DNA from: Streptomyces cellostaticus
GTDB taxonomy: Bacteria > Actinomycetota > Actinomycetes > Streptomycetales > Streptomycetaceae
Assembly (NCBI RefSeq): GCF_023630175.1
Contig: NZ_JALLIN010000032.1
Location: 1-64,000, forward strand
Length of the DNA: 64,000 bases
Reading direction: 5' to 3'
A program made the position numbers and the translations under genes. The notes under the pieces are model-generated. The model was not told the origin of the DNA. It searched no databases and saw only the letters and a list, made by a program, of their open reading frames with translations. Each line of letters begins with the position of its first letter. Position 1 is the stretch's first letter. Positions 26,462 through 34,355 of this stretch are shown one piece after another.

Positions 26462-27730
26462 GTGACGGACATCGTCGACGAGCTGAAGTGGCGTGGGCTG
26501 TTCGCCCTGTCCACCGACGAGGACGCCTTGCGCAAGGCGCTCGCGGACGGTCCCGTCACGTTCTATTGCGGCTTCGACCCGACGGCGCCGTCGCTGCACG
26601 TGGGGCACCTGGTGCAGGTGCTCACCGTGCGCCGGCTCCAGCAGGCCGGGCACCGGCCGCTGGCGCTGGTCGGCGGTGCGACGGGCCTGATCGGCGACCC
26701 GCGCCCGACCGCCGAGCGCACGCTGAACGACCCGGAGACGGTGGCCGGCTGGGTGGGCCGGCTGCGCGGGCAGATCGAGCCGTTCCTGTCCTTCGAGGGC
26801 GAGAACGCGGCGGTCATGGTGAACAACCTCGACTGGACGCAGGGCCTGTCCGCGATCGAGTTCCTGCGGGACATCGGCAAGCACTTCCGGGTCAACAAGA
26901 TGCTGACGAAGGACTCCGTGGCCCGCCGCCTGGAGTCCGACCAGGGCATCAGCTACACCGAGTTCAGCTACCAGATCCTGCAGGGCATGGACTTCCTGCA
27001 GCTCTACCGGCGGTACGACTGCAGGCTCCAGCAGGGCGGCAGCGACCAGTGGGGCAACCTCACGGCCGGCCTGGACCTGATCCACCGGCTGGAGCCGGAC
27101 GCGGACGTGCACGCCCTGGCCACCCCGCTGATGACCAAGGCGGACGGCACCAAGTTCGGCAAGACCGAGGGCGGAGCCGTCTGGCTCGACCCGGAGATGA
27201 CGACGCCGTACGCGTTCTACCAGTTCTGGCTGAACGTGGACGACCGGGACATCTCGCGGTACATGCGGATCCTCTCCTTCAGGTCCCGGGACGAGCTGGA
27301 GGAGCTGGAGCGGCAGACCGAGGAGCGCCCGCAGGCCCGCGCCGCGCAGCGCGCGCTCGCCGAGGAGCTGACGACGCTGGTGCACGGCGCCGACCAGACG
27401 GCGGCCGTGATCGCCGCGTCCAAGGCCCTCTTCGGTCAGGGCGAGCTCGCGGAGCTGGACGACCGGACGCTGTCGGCGGCGCTGTCCGAGGTGCCGCACA
27501 TCCAGGTCACCGAGCTGGGTCCGGTGGTCGACCTGTTCGCCGAGGTCGGGCTGGTGGCCAGCAAGTCGGCCGCCCGGCGGACGGTCAAGGAGGGCGGTGC
27601 CTACGTGAACAACGCGAAGGTCGCCGCGGAGGACGCGGTTCCCGCCCGGGAGGACCTGCTGCACGGGCGCTGGCTGGTGCTGCGCCGGGGCAAGAGGAAC
27701 CTGGCCGCGGTCGAGGTCAAGCCCGCGTGA
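26462..27730 (+). CDS. tyrS: Tyrosyl-tRNA synthetase
   Basis: The 422-residue class I synthetase has the HIGH-type motif HVGH (residues 46-49) and the KMSKS-equivalent KFGKT near residue 230. The tyrosine-pocket residues lie in the segment SYTEFSYQILQGMDFLQLY, and GSDQWGN follows. The C-terminal part (about residues 350-420) is an S4-like RNA-binding domain. The GTG start has AAGGAG about ten bases upstream. It forms the end of the tldD-tldE-tyrS stretch and is followed by a perfect 17-bp-stem terminator. No T-box leader is seen. Confidence 0.97.
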   Translation: MTDIVDELKWRGLFALSTDEDALRKALADGPVTFYCGFDPTAPSLHVGHLVQVLTVRRLQQAGHRPLALVGGATGLIGDPRPTAERTLNDPETVAGWVGRLRGQIEPFLSFEGENAAVMVNNLDWTQGLSAIEFLRDIGKHFRVNKMLTKDSVARRLESDQGISYTEFSYQILQGMDFLQLYRRYDCRLQQGGSDQWGNLTAGLDLIHRLEPDADVHALATPLMTKADGTKFGKTEGGAVWLDPEMTTPYAFYQFWLNVDDRDISRYMRILSFRSRDELEELERQTEERPQARAAQRALAEELTTLVHGADQTAAVIAASKALFGQGELAELDDRTLSAALSEVPHIQVTELGPVVDLFAEVGLVASKSAARRTVKEGGAYVNNAKVAAEDAVPAREDLLHGRWLVLRRGKRNLAAVEVKPA

Positions 27731-27731
27731 C

Positions 27732-27780
27732 ACATGCCGAAGGGCGGCTCCCGGTTCCCGGGGGCCGCCCTTCGGCATGT
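27732..27780. terminator. Bidirectional terminator
   Basis: A perfect 17-bp stem (27732-27748 and 27764-27780) has a 15-nt loop. It lies between tyrS and the convergent GlsB-type gene. Confidence 0.88.
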
Positions 27781-27794
27781 CGGTGTGTCCGCCG

Positions 27795-28079
27795 TCAGAC
27801 GCGTTGCTGCTGTTTCCGCTTGCCGATCGTCGCCATGTAGAGGGCGTCGAACAGGGCGACGATGATGATCGCCGCGACGAGCTGGAAGGCGTGCCGGCTC
27901 CAGTCGATGCCCCTGGTCTCCGCGACGCCGAGGGCTGCGGCGATCGCGTTGCCCGCGATCGCGCCGAGGATGCCGCCGATGGTGGTCAGCCACAGCGGAC
28001 TGTGCTGCTTGCCCGGGATGACCGCCTTGGCGATGAGGCCCAGCACGAACCCCACGATGATCGCCCACAACCAGCCCAT
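27795..28079 (-). CDS. GlsB/YeaQ/YmgE-family stress-response membrane protein
   Basis: The 94-residue protein has three hydrophobic segments, each glycine-rich (about residues 3-22, 29-50 and 62-82). The start MGWLWAIIVGFVLGLIAKAV and later GGILGAIAGNAIA are typical of the transglycosylase-associated GlsB family. The function is stress-related in enterococci; the mechanism is unknown. GAGGAGG five bases before the ATG at 28079 fixes the start; the frame stays open upstream but is not supported. Confidence 0.9.
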   Translation of the reverse strand: MGWLWAIIVGFVLGLIAKAVIPGKQHSPLWLTTIGGILGAIAGNAIAAALGVAETRGIDWSRHAFQLVAAIIIVALFDALYMATIGKRKQQQRV

Positions 28080-28323
28080 GGCTGCCTCCTCGTACCGATC
28101 GGCGTGAGCACTACCGCAAGTCTCCGGGTGAGGTCCGTGCGGCGCATGTCGGGCACACCCGTACGTGGCCCGGCCGACGGCGTCCGTGCGGGCGGGCGGC
28201 GACCCGGTCTCGTGGGCGGTCGGGGCGCGGCGTACGGTGGAGTTGTTCCGCACGGGTCTCGCGCCCACGCGCGGGCGACGGTTGCGGACCACGGAGTCCG
28301 ATGCGGGCGGATGGTGGATGGTG

Positions 28324-28725
28324 ATGCGGAAGCAGCACGGCGGCAACGTCCAGGTGTTCCGGATCACCGGCGCCCGGACCGGCCTGGCCGAGGATGTGAG
28401 GGGCCGGCAGCGGCGGTACGTCATCTCGATGACGATCCGGACGGCCTCGGTGATCCTCGCGGCGACCCTGTGGAACGTCGAACGGTACGTCGCCATCGTG
28501 GCGCTGGTGCTCGGCGCGCTGCTCCCCTACGTGGCGGTGGTGATCGCTAACGCCGGCCGGGAGCGGCCGCCCACTCTTCCGTCGACCTTCGTCACGGTCC
28601 CGACCCGGCCGATGATCACGCCGCCGCCCGCGGGGGACGAGGGCGCGCGGGCGGAATCCGTACCGGAGGACCGGTCCGCGGAGCCCGGGCCACCGGGGCC
28701 CGGTGAGCGGCCGGACCGGGCCTGA
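28324..28725 (+). CDS. DUF3099-domain membrane protein
   Basis: This protein has about 133 residues. A basic N-terminal half contains VFRITGARTGLAEDVRGRQRRYVISMTIRTASVILA, the DUF3099 signature. It is followed by two hydrophobic segments (about residues 40-58 and 62-80) and a proline-rich tail. The start is uncertain: ATG at 28324 (chosen) or 28318; a much longer frame upstream is unlikely. Function unknown. It is divergent from the GlsB-type gene. Confidence 0.85.
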   Translation: MRKQHGGNVQVFRITGARTGLAEDVRGRQRRYVISMTIRTASVILAATLWNVERYVAIVALVLGALLPYVAVVIANAGRERPPTLPSTFVTVPTRPMITPPPAGDEGARAESVPEDRSAEPGPPGPGERPDRA

Positions 28726-28763
28726 CCACGGGGGATGCGGGGCGGCGGACCGGGGGCGCGGCC

Positions 28764-28782
28764 AAGCTCAAGAAAAGCTCAA
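28764..28782 (+). repeat. Short direct repeat upstream of the small zinc-ribbon gene
   Basis: AAGCTCAA occurs twice, at 28764-28771 and 28775-28782, an 11-bp period (one helical turn). This could be a regulator site upstream of the gene at 28948. Nothing binds it by direct evidence. Confidence 0.4.
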
Positions 28783-28870
28783 TTCATTCGTGCGGTTCAG
28801 TGCCGGACGCAGGGTGACCCATGACATACTGCGTACGCGCTCCGCATCCCCCGTCGGAGCGACGGACCGA

Positions 28871-28913
28871 CGCCGGGCAGCTCCCCCCGTGGCTGCTCGG
28901 CGTCGCCTTGTTT
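28871..28913 (+). terminator. Hairpin with T-rich tail, possible terminator or attenuator
   Basis: The 11-bp stem (28871-28881 with 28892-28902) has one G-T pair and is followed by TCGCCTTGTTT. It may end DUF3099 transcription or, if the promoter lies upstream, attenuate the small gene at 28948. Confidence 0.55.
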
Positions 28914-28947
28914 GCGGGGGCTGTGCGACGGAACCAGTGACGAACCT

Positions 28948-29181
28948 GTGAGTGACGAGACCCCCATCTGCTCCGCCAAGGGCTGCCGTGCCGCCGCCGG
29001 GTGGGTGCTGGCCTGGAACAACCCGAAGATCCACACGCCGGAGCGGCGCAAGACCTGGCTCGCCTGCGAGGAGCACCGCGAGCATCTTTCGCAGTTCCTC
29101 GGGGTCCGCGGGTTCCTCAAGGACGTGGTGCGCTTCGCGGACTGGGAGGCTCCCGAGGGCTCCGGAGGCCTGCCCGGCTGA
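28948..29181 (+). CDS. Small cysteine/histidine protein, unknown function
   Basis: The 77-residue protein has a CSAKGC motif (C-x4-C) near residues 8-13 and a CEEH motif near residues 40-43, which together could bind one zinc. It carries a tryptophan-rich middle (GWVLAWNNPKIHTPERRKTWLACEEH). The GTG at 28948 is used; no strong ribosome-binding site is seen. It is a conserved streptomycete gene type, but the function is unknown. Confidence 0.8.
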   Translation: MSDETPICSAKGCRAAAGWVLAWNNPKIHTPERRKTWLACEEHREHLSQFLGVRGFLKDVVRFADWEAPEGSGGLPG

Positions 29182-29209
29182 TCACGCCGCAGGCGCGGGC
29201 CCCGTTACC

Positions 29210-29276
29210 GCGTCGGCCGAGGAAGCCGACGCCGCGGCGTCCGGCAGGCGCTCTCTCGCCACCCGCCGGACGCCGC
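29210..29276. terminator. Tandem hairpins between convergent genes
   Basis: An 8-bp stem at 29210-29217 and 29225-29232 with a 7-nt loop is followed by a perfect 12-bp stem at 29234-29245 and 29265-29276. They separate the small zinc-type gene from convergent moaA. Confidence 0.7.
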
Positions 29277-29308
29277 TCCTCGACGGGCGAACCGCGACCG
29301 ACGCGGCA

Positions 29309-30298
29309 CTAGCCGCCGATCGCCGACATCGGGCGGTCCGGCTGTACGAACGAGGGGTCGTCGAGACCCGCTCCGGCCTTCTTGCCCCACATCGCCAGGC
29401 GCCACAGGCGGGCGATCTCCTCGTCGGGGGCGCCGGAGCGCAGGGCCGCCCGCAGGTCCGTCTCCTCGGTGGCGAACAGGCAGGTCCGTATCTGGCCGTC
29501 GGCCGTGAGGCGGGTACGGTCGCAGGCCGCGCAGAACGGGCGGGTGACCGAGGCGATCACGCCCACGCGGTGCGGCCCGCCGTCGACCAGCCAGCGCTCC
29601 GCCGGGGCGGAGCCGCGTTCCTCGGCGCCCTCGGGGGTGAGGTCGAAGCGGGTGCGCAGGGAGGTCAGGATGTCCCCGGCGGTGACCATGCCCTCGCGCT
29701 TCCAGCCGTGCTGGGCGTCGAGCGGCATCTGCTCGATGAAGCGCAGCTCGTAGTCGTGCTCCACCGCCCAGGCCAGCAGGTCCGGGGCCTCGTCGGCGTT
29801 CAGACCGGGCATCAGGACCGAGTTGACCTTCACCGGCTCGAGGCCCGCCTCGCGGGCGGCCTCGAGGCCCTCCAGTACGTCCCGGAGGCGGTCGCGGCGG
29901 GTCAGGGTCTTGAAGACGTCCGGGCGGAGGGTGTCCAGGGAGACGTTCACCCGGTCCAGGCCGGCCGCCCGCAGGGCGGACGCGGTGCGCCGCAGACCGA
30001 TGCCGTTGGTGGTGAGGGACATCTGGGGCCGGGGCTCCAGGGCGCCGACGCGCTCGACGATGCCGGTCAGTCCTGGGCGCAGCAGGGGTTCGCCGCCGGT
30101 GAAGCGGACCTCCTCGATGCCGAGCAGGCGGACCGCGATGTCGATGAGCCGGACGATCTCGTCGTCCGTGAGCAGGTCGGGCTTGGCGAGCCACTGCAGG
30201 CCCTCCTCGGGCATGCAGTAGGTGCAGCGCAGATTGCACCGGTCGGTCAGTGAGACCCGAAGGTCGGTGGCGACTCGGCCGTAGGTGTCGATGAGCAC
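29309..30298 (-). CDS. moaA: GTP 3',8-cyclase (molybdenum cofactor biosynthesis protein A)
   Basis: This radical-SAM enzyme makes the cyclic pyranopterin precursor of molybdenum cofactor from GTP. The 329-residue protein has the N-terminal 4Fe-4S motif C21-x3-C25-x2-C28 (CNLRCTYC), GGEPLL, and the second cluster cysteines in CAACDRTRLTADGQIRTC. The C-terminus is the double glycine (SAIGG) required in MoaA. The GTG start has GGGAGGGGG upstream. The rest of the moa operon is not in this window. Confidence 0.96.
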   Translation of the reverse strand: MLIDTYGRVATDLRVSLTDRCNLRCTYCMPEEGLQWLAKPDLLTDDEIVRLIDIAVRLLGIEEVRFTGGEPLLRPGLTGIVERVGALEPRPQMSLTTNGIGLRRTASALRAAGLDRVNVSLDTLRPDVFKTLTRRDRLRDVLEGLEAAREAGLEPVKVNSVLMPGLNADEAPDLLAWAVEHDYELRFIEQMPLDAQHGWKREGMVTAGDILTSLRTRFDLTPEGAEERGSAPAERWLVDGGPHRVGVIASVTRPFCAACDRTRLTADGQIRTCLFATEETDLRAALRSGAPDEEIARLWRLAMWGKKAGAGLDDPSFVQPDRPMSAIGG

Positions 30299-30400
30299 GT
30301 GGGCCCCCTCCCTCGGTACCGCATCATCGTTGTTCGTCACCTGCGAGCCTACGCGAGAGCACCGACAACGGCGGTGGCCCGATCCCACGAGGCACGGCGA

Positions 30401-30440
30401 GGCCGCGTCGTAGGACCGTACGATCCCGTACGACGCGGCC
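30401..30440 (-). terminator. Terminator of the actP operon
   Basis: A perfect 12-bp stem (30401-30412 and 30429-30440) lies 13 bp past the actP stop codon. Confidence 0.8.
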
Positions 30441-30453
30441 GTCGTCGTGCAGG

Positions 30454-32079
30454 TCAGTGCGCTCCCGTTCCGGTCAGGGACCGCACCTCCAGCTCCGCGT
30501 ACTTCCCGGCGTCCGGGACCTCCTTGGAGAGCAGGGTGCCCACGGCGCCCAGCAGGAAGCCGACCGGGATCGAGATGATGCCCGGGTTCTCCAGCGGGAA
30601 CCAGTGGAAGTCGACGTCCGGGAACATCGAGGTCGGCTTGCCGGACACCACCGGCGAGAACAGCACGAGGCCGACCGCGGTGACCAGGCCGCCGTAGATC
30701 GACCACAGGGCGCCCGAGGTGGTGAACCGCTTCCAGAACAGGCTGTAGAGGATGGTCGGCAGGTTGGCGGAGGCGGCGACCGCGAAGGCGAGCGCGACCA
30801 GGCCGGCCACGTTCAGGTCACGGGCCATGGCACCGAGCAGGATGGAGACGGCGCCGATGCCGACGGTGGCCCAGCGGGCCGCGCCCAGTTCCTGCCGCTC
30901 GGTGGCCTGTCCCTTCTTGATGACGTTGGCGTAGATGTCGTGGGCGAAGGAGGACGACGAGGCCAGGGTGAGGCCGGCGACCACCGCGAGGATGGTGGCG
31001 AAGGCGACGGCCGAGATGGTGGCGAGCAGGATCGCCCCCCAGTTGGAGTCGACCCCGCCCAGGTGCAGGGCGAGGAGCGGGGCGGCGGTGTTGCCCGCCT
31101 TGTTGGAGGCGATGATCTCGTCCGGTCTGATCAGCGCGGCCGCGCCGAAGCCGAGGGCGAGGGTCATCAGGTAGAAGGCGCCGATCAGGCCGATCGCCCA
31201 GATGACGGACTTACGGGCGGCCTTGGCGGTCGGCACCGTGTAGAAGCGGATCAGGATGTGCGGCAGGCCCGCGGTGCCGAGGACCAGGGCGATACCGAGG
31301 GAGATGAAGTCCAGCTTGGTGGTGCCGGTGGCACCGTACTTCAGGCCGGGCTCCAGGAACGCCGAACCCTTGGCGCTGTTGTCGGCGGCCTTTCCGAGCA
31401 GGTCGGAGATGTTGAAGTGGAACTTCAGCAGGACCAGGAAGGTCAGCAGCAGGGCACCCAGGATCAGCAGCACCGCCTTGACCATCTGGACCCAGGTGGT
31501 GCCCTTCATACCGCCGATGGTGACGTAGACGATCATCAGGACGCCGACCAGGGCGACGATGCCGATCTTGCCGCCGTCGCTGGTGATGCCGAGCAGCAGC
31601 GAGACGAGCACACCGGCGCCGGCCATCTGGGCGAGCAGGTAGAAGATCGACACGACGATGGTGGAGACACCGGCCGCGGTACGCACGGGCCGCTGGCGCA
31701 TCCGGTAGGCCAGGACGTCGCCCATCGTGTACCGGCCGGAGTTGCGCAGCGGCTCGGCGACCAGGAGGAGGGCCACCAGCCAGGCGACCAGGAAGCCGAT
31801 GGAGTAGAGGAAGCCGTCGTAGCCGAAGAGTGCGATGGCGCCGGCGATGCCGAGGAAGGACGCGGCGGACATGTAGTCGCCGGAGACGGCCAGGCCGTTC
31901 TGGAAGCCGGTGAACTGCCGTCCGCCGGCGTAGAAGTCGGCGGCGTCCCTGGTCTGCCGGCCGGCCCAGACGGTGATCACGAGGGTCGCGGTCACGAACA
32001 CCGCGAACAGGGTGACGATCAGCGTCCGGTGCTCGCTGGCCTCACCTGCGGCCAGCAGGACGTGCTGTGCGGGGTTCAT
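30454..32079 (-). CDS. actP: Cation/acetate symporter, solute:sodium symporter family
   Basis: The 541-residue protein is an ActP-type transporter (SSS family) with 13 hydrophobic segments. It has AADFYAGGRQFTGFQNGLAVSGDYMSAASFLGIAGAIALFGYDG near the first helices, the family signature. It overlaps the upstream DUF485 gene by four bases, the standard ActP-DUF485 pair that takes up acetate and related monocarboxylates. An N-terminal segment starts MNPAQHVLLAAGEASEHRT. Substrates other than acetate cannot be excluded. Confidence 0.95.
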   Translation of the reverse strand: MNPAQHVLLAAGEASEHRTLIVTLFAVFVTATLVITVWAGRQTRDAADFYAGGRQFTGFQNGLAVSGDYMSAASFLGIAGAIALFGYDGFLYSIGFLVAWLVALLLVAEPLRNSGRYTMGDVLAYRMRQRPVRTAAGVSTIVVSIFYLLAQMAGAGVLVSLLLGITSDGGKIGIVALVGVLMIVYVTIGGMKGTTWVQMVKAVLLILGALLLTFLVLLKFHFNISDLLGKAADNSAKGSAFLEPGLKYGATGTTKLDFISLGIALVLGTAGLPHILIRFYTVPTAKAARKSVIWAIGLIGAFYLMTLALGFGAAALIRPDEIIASNKAGNTAAPLLALHLGGVDSNWGAILLATISAVAFATILAVVAGLTLASSSSFAHDIYANVIKKGQATERQELGAARWATVGIGAVSILLGAMARDLNVAGLVALAFAVAASANLPTILYSLFWKRFTTSGALWSIYGGLVTAVGLVLFSPVVSGKPTSMFPDVDFHWFPLENPGIISIPVGFLLGAVGTLLSKEVPDAGKYAELEVRSLTGTGAH

Positions 32080-32432
32080 GCTCCGCCCTCCATCCGGGAC
32101 TTGATGGCCTCGGCCCGCGGGTCGAGCCTGGCGGCGGCGTGCCGCGCGTACCACCAGGCGATGAGGAACGTGGTGAGGAACTGCGCGATGCCCAGGACGA
32201 GGGCCACGTTGATGTTGCCGGCCACCTTGGTGCCCATGAAGCCGCCCGCGTAGCAGGAGAGCAGCACATACAGCAGGTACCAGGTGGTGAAGGCGATGGT
32301 CAGGGGGAACGCGAAGGAGCGGTTGGCGCGGCGCAACTCCCTGAACTCCGCGCTCTGCTGGACCTCGACGAACTCCTCGGTGGAGGGAAGGTGGGCTTGC
32401 GGTTTCGCGGGTGGCGGTGTCTCGGTGGCCAC
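32076..32432 (-). CDS. DUF485 membrane protein, ActP partner
   Basis: The 118-residue protein has two membrane helices (about residues 44-64 and 75-97) and a soluble N-terminus. It contains FRELRRANRSFAFPLTIAFTTWYLLYVLL, the DUF485 pattern. GAGGAG precedes the GTG at 32432. Its stop overlaps the start of actP by four bases; the small subunit is thought to assist the symporter. Confidence 0.93.
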   Translation of the reverse strand: MATETPPPAKPQAHLPSTEEFVEVQQSAEFRELRRANRSFAFPLTIAFTTWYLLYVLLSCYAGGFMGTKVAGNINVALVLGIAQFLTTFLIAWWYARHAAARLDPRAEAIKSRMEGGA

Positions 32433-32718
32433 GGGCTCTCCTCGCGTCGGACCTGCGGTGCGTCGACCTCACACGGACAAGGGATCACGTTACCGGCAGT
32501 CGCCGTCCGGCTCCGCTGAGTGATCCCGGTGGGGGGCCACGATCGTGCCGGGCCCTCCGTCCACGGTCACGGCGCCGCGCGCGAACCGGTTCAAGTCGGC
32601 CTGCCCCTTTCGGAGATCAGATCGGGGAGATAACTTCGCCCTGCACCACCCGTCATGTACGCGCCCAAGCACCACCTGTGCCTCGGGCGGTTCCGTAACC
32701 GGATGATGTGGAGATCCC
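32433..32718. other. Divergent promoter region of the acetate and protease genes
   Basis: This 286-bp region between the divergent DUF485-actP operon and the subtilase gene holds no ORF worth calling. TGGAGATCCC at 32709-32718 is the ribosome-binding site of the protease. No convincing operator is seen. Confidence 0.5.
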
Positions 32719-34245
32719 ATGGTTCATCTGCGCTCCAGGCGCAGGCTGGCGCTCGCCGTGCCGGTCGTGCTCTCACTGACCGCCTCGCTCGGCTTCCTGC
32801 CGACGGCGGCCTCGGCTGCGACCGAGGCCGCCACCACGGCACGGGCGGCGGACGGCCCGGCCCTGGCGTACGTCGTCAACACCAGGACGGACCACCGCAC
32901 GATCGAGTCGGTGAAGCGGGCGATCTCGCGCAACGGCGGCACCATCGTGGCGAGTTACGCCCGGATCGGCGTGATCGTCGCGCACTCCGCGCAGGCGGAC
33001 TTCGGCCAGCGGATGCGCGCGGTGCGCGGGGTGCAGTCCGCGGGCGCCACCCGTACCGCCCCGCTGAGCGCGGCGGGGACGACCGACGAGGGCGCGGTCC
33101 AGGTCCTGTCGAAGACGGAGGCCGCGAAGCTCGCCCGGGGCGCGGCGGCGGGCGAGGAACCCCTCGAGGCCGACCAGTGGGACCTGCGGTCGATCGGCGC
33201 CGACAAGGCCGCGACGATCAACCCGGGCAGCCGGCGGGTGACCGTCGGCGTGATCGACACCGGCGTCGACGACACCCATCCGGACATCGCCCCGAACTTC
33301 TCCCCGTCGCAGTCGGCGAACTGTGTGAGCGGCAAGGCGGACACGACGTACGGCGCCTGGCGGCCGGCGGACGCCGACCACTACCACGGCACGCACGTCG
33401 CGGGTGAGATAGCCGCGGCCCGCAACGGCATAGGCGTGGCGGGCGTGGCGCCCGGGGTGAAGGTCGCCAGCATCACCGTCGCCCAGCCCGACTCCACCCA
33501 GCTCTTCTACCCGGAGAGCGTGGTCTGCGCCTTCGTGTTCGCGGCCGACCACGGCATCGAGGTCACCAACAACAGCTACTACGTGGACCCGTGGCTGTAC
33601 AACTGCAAGGACGACCCCGACCAGCGGGCCATCGTGGACGCGGTCAACCGGGCGCAGTCGTACGCACAGCGCAAGGGCACGCTCAACGTGGCCTCGGCGG
33701 GCAACTCCAACGACGACCTCGACTCCGACGCGATCGTGGACGACTCCAGTCCGGACGACTCGACCGCGACCACCCGGACGATCGACCCGCACCAGTGCTA
33801 CGACGTGCCGACCCAGCTCCCCGGTGTGGTCACCGTGAGCGCGGTGGGCGTCAAGGGCGCCAAGTCGTACTACTCCAGCTACGGCAGGGGCGTGGTCGAC
33901 GTGGCGGGACCGGGCGGCGACAAGTACCAGATCCCGGACACGCCGTCGAAGAACGGCCGCATCCTGTCCACGCTGCCGAACAACGAGTACGGCTTCCTCC
34001 AGGGCACCTCGATGGCGTCCCCGCACGTGGCCGCCGTGGCCGCGCTGCTGAAGTCGGCGCACCGGCACGCCACCCCGGCCCAGCTCCAGATGCTGCTCAA
34101 GGCGCAGGCCGACAACCCGGGTTGCCCGGCCGGCCCGTACGACGGGAACGGCGACGGTGTCGTGGACGCGACCTGCGTCGGCGGCAAGCGCGTCAACGGC
34201 TTCTACGGGTTCGGGATCGTCAACGCGCTGCGCGCGGTGCGCTGA
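32719..34245 (+). CDS. Secreted S8 (subtilisin-like) serine protease
   Basis: The 508-residue extracellular protease has a signal peptide of about 33 residues (LALAVPVVLSLTASLGFLPTAASA) and a propeptide to about residue 155. The catalytic domain has the triad D180 (VGVIDTGVDDTHPD), H223 (HGTHVAGE) and S431 (GTSMASPHVA). Four cysteines (about residues 202, 269, 295 and 338) can form disulfides in the mature domain. The C-terminus carries a DGNGDGVVDA segment that may bind calcium. It ends at an 18-bp perfect terminator. Confidence 0.95.
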   Translation: MVHLRSRRRLALAVPVVLSLTASLGFLPTAASAATEAATTARAADGPALAYVVNTRTDHRTIESVKRAISRNGGTIVASYARIGVIVAHSAQADFGQRMRAVRGVQSAGATRTAPLSAAGTTDEGAVQVLSKTEAAKLARGAAAGEEPLEADQWDLRSIGADKAATINPGSRRVTVGVIDTGVDDTHPDIAPNFSPSQSANCVSGKADTTYGAWRPADADHYHGTHVAGEIAAARNGIGVAGVAPGVKVASITVAQPDSTQLFYPESVVCAFVFAADHGIEVTNNSYYVDPWLYNCKDDPDQRAIVDAVNRAQSYAQRKGTLNVASAGNSNDDLDSDAIVDDSSPDDSTATTRTIDPHQCYDVPTQLPGVVTVSAVGVKGAKSYYSSYGRGVVDVAGPGGDKYQIPDTPSKNGRILSTLPNNEYGFLQGTSMASPHVAAVAALLKSAHRHATPAQLQMLLKAQADNPGCPAGPYDGNGDGVVDATCVGGKRVNGFYGFGIVNALRAVR

Positions 34246-34257
34246 CCCCTCCCCCGC

Positions 34258-34296
34258 GCACGGGTGCCGCCGGAAGGCTTCCGGCGGCACCCGTGC
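34258..34296 (+). terminator. Terminator of the S8 protease gene
   Basis: A perfect 18-bp stem (34258-34275 and 34279-34296) has a 3-nt loop, 12 bp past the stop codon. Confidence 0.88.
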
Positions 34297-34317
34297 GGCC
34301 ACGACCCGGGCTGCTGG

Positions 34318-34355
34318 ATTGATCGAATCAATACTGCATAGTTCAGTCATGACTG
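34318..34355 (+). promoter_or_regulatory. Two palindromes at the CoA-transferase promoter and start codon
   Basis: ATTGATCGAATCAAT at 34318-34332 is a perfect 6-bp inverted repeat with a 3-nt spacer. CAGTCATGACTG at 34344-34355 is a perfect 12-bp palindrome that includes the ATG itself. No Shine-Dalgarno precedes the ATG, so the mRNA may be leaderless and the second palindrome may overlap the transcription start. Such a site would suit repression. Confidence 0.55.
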
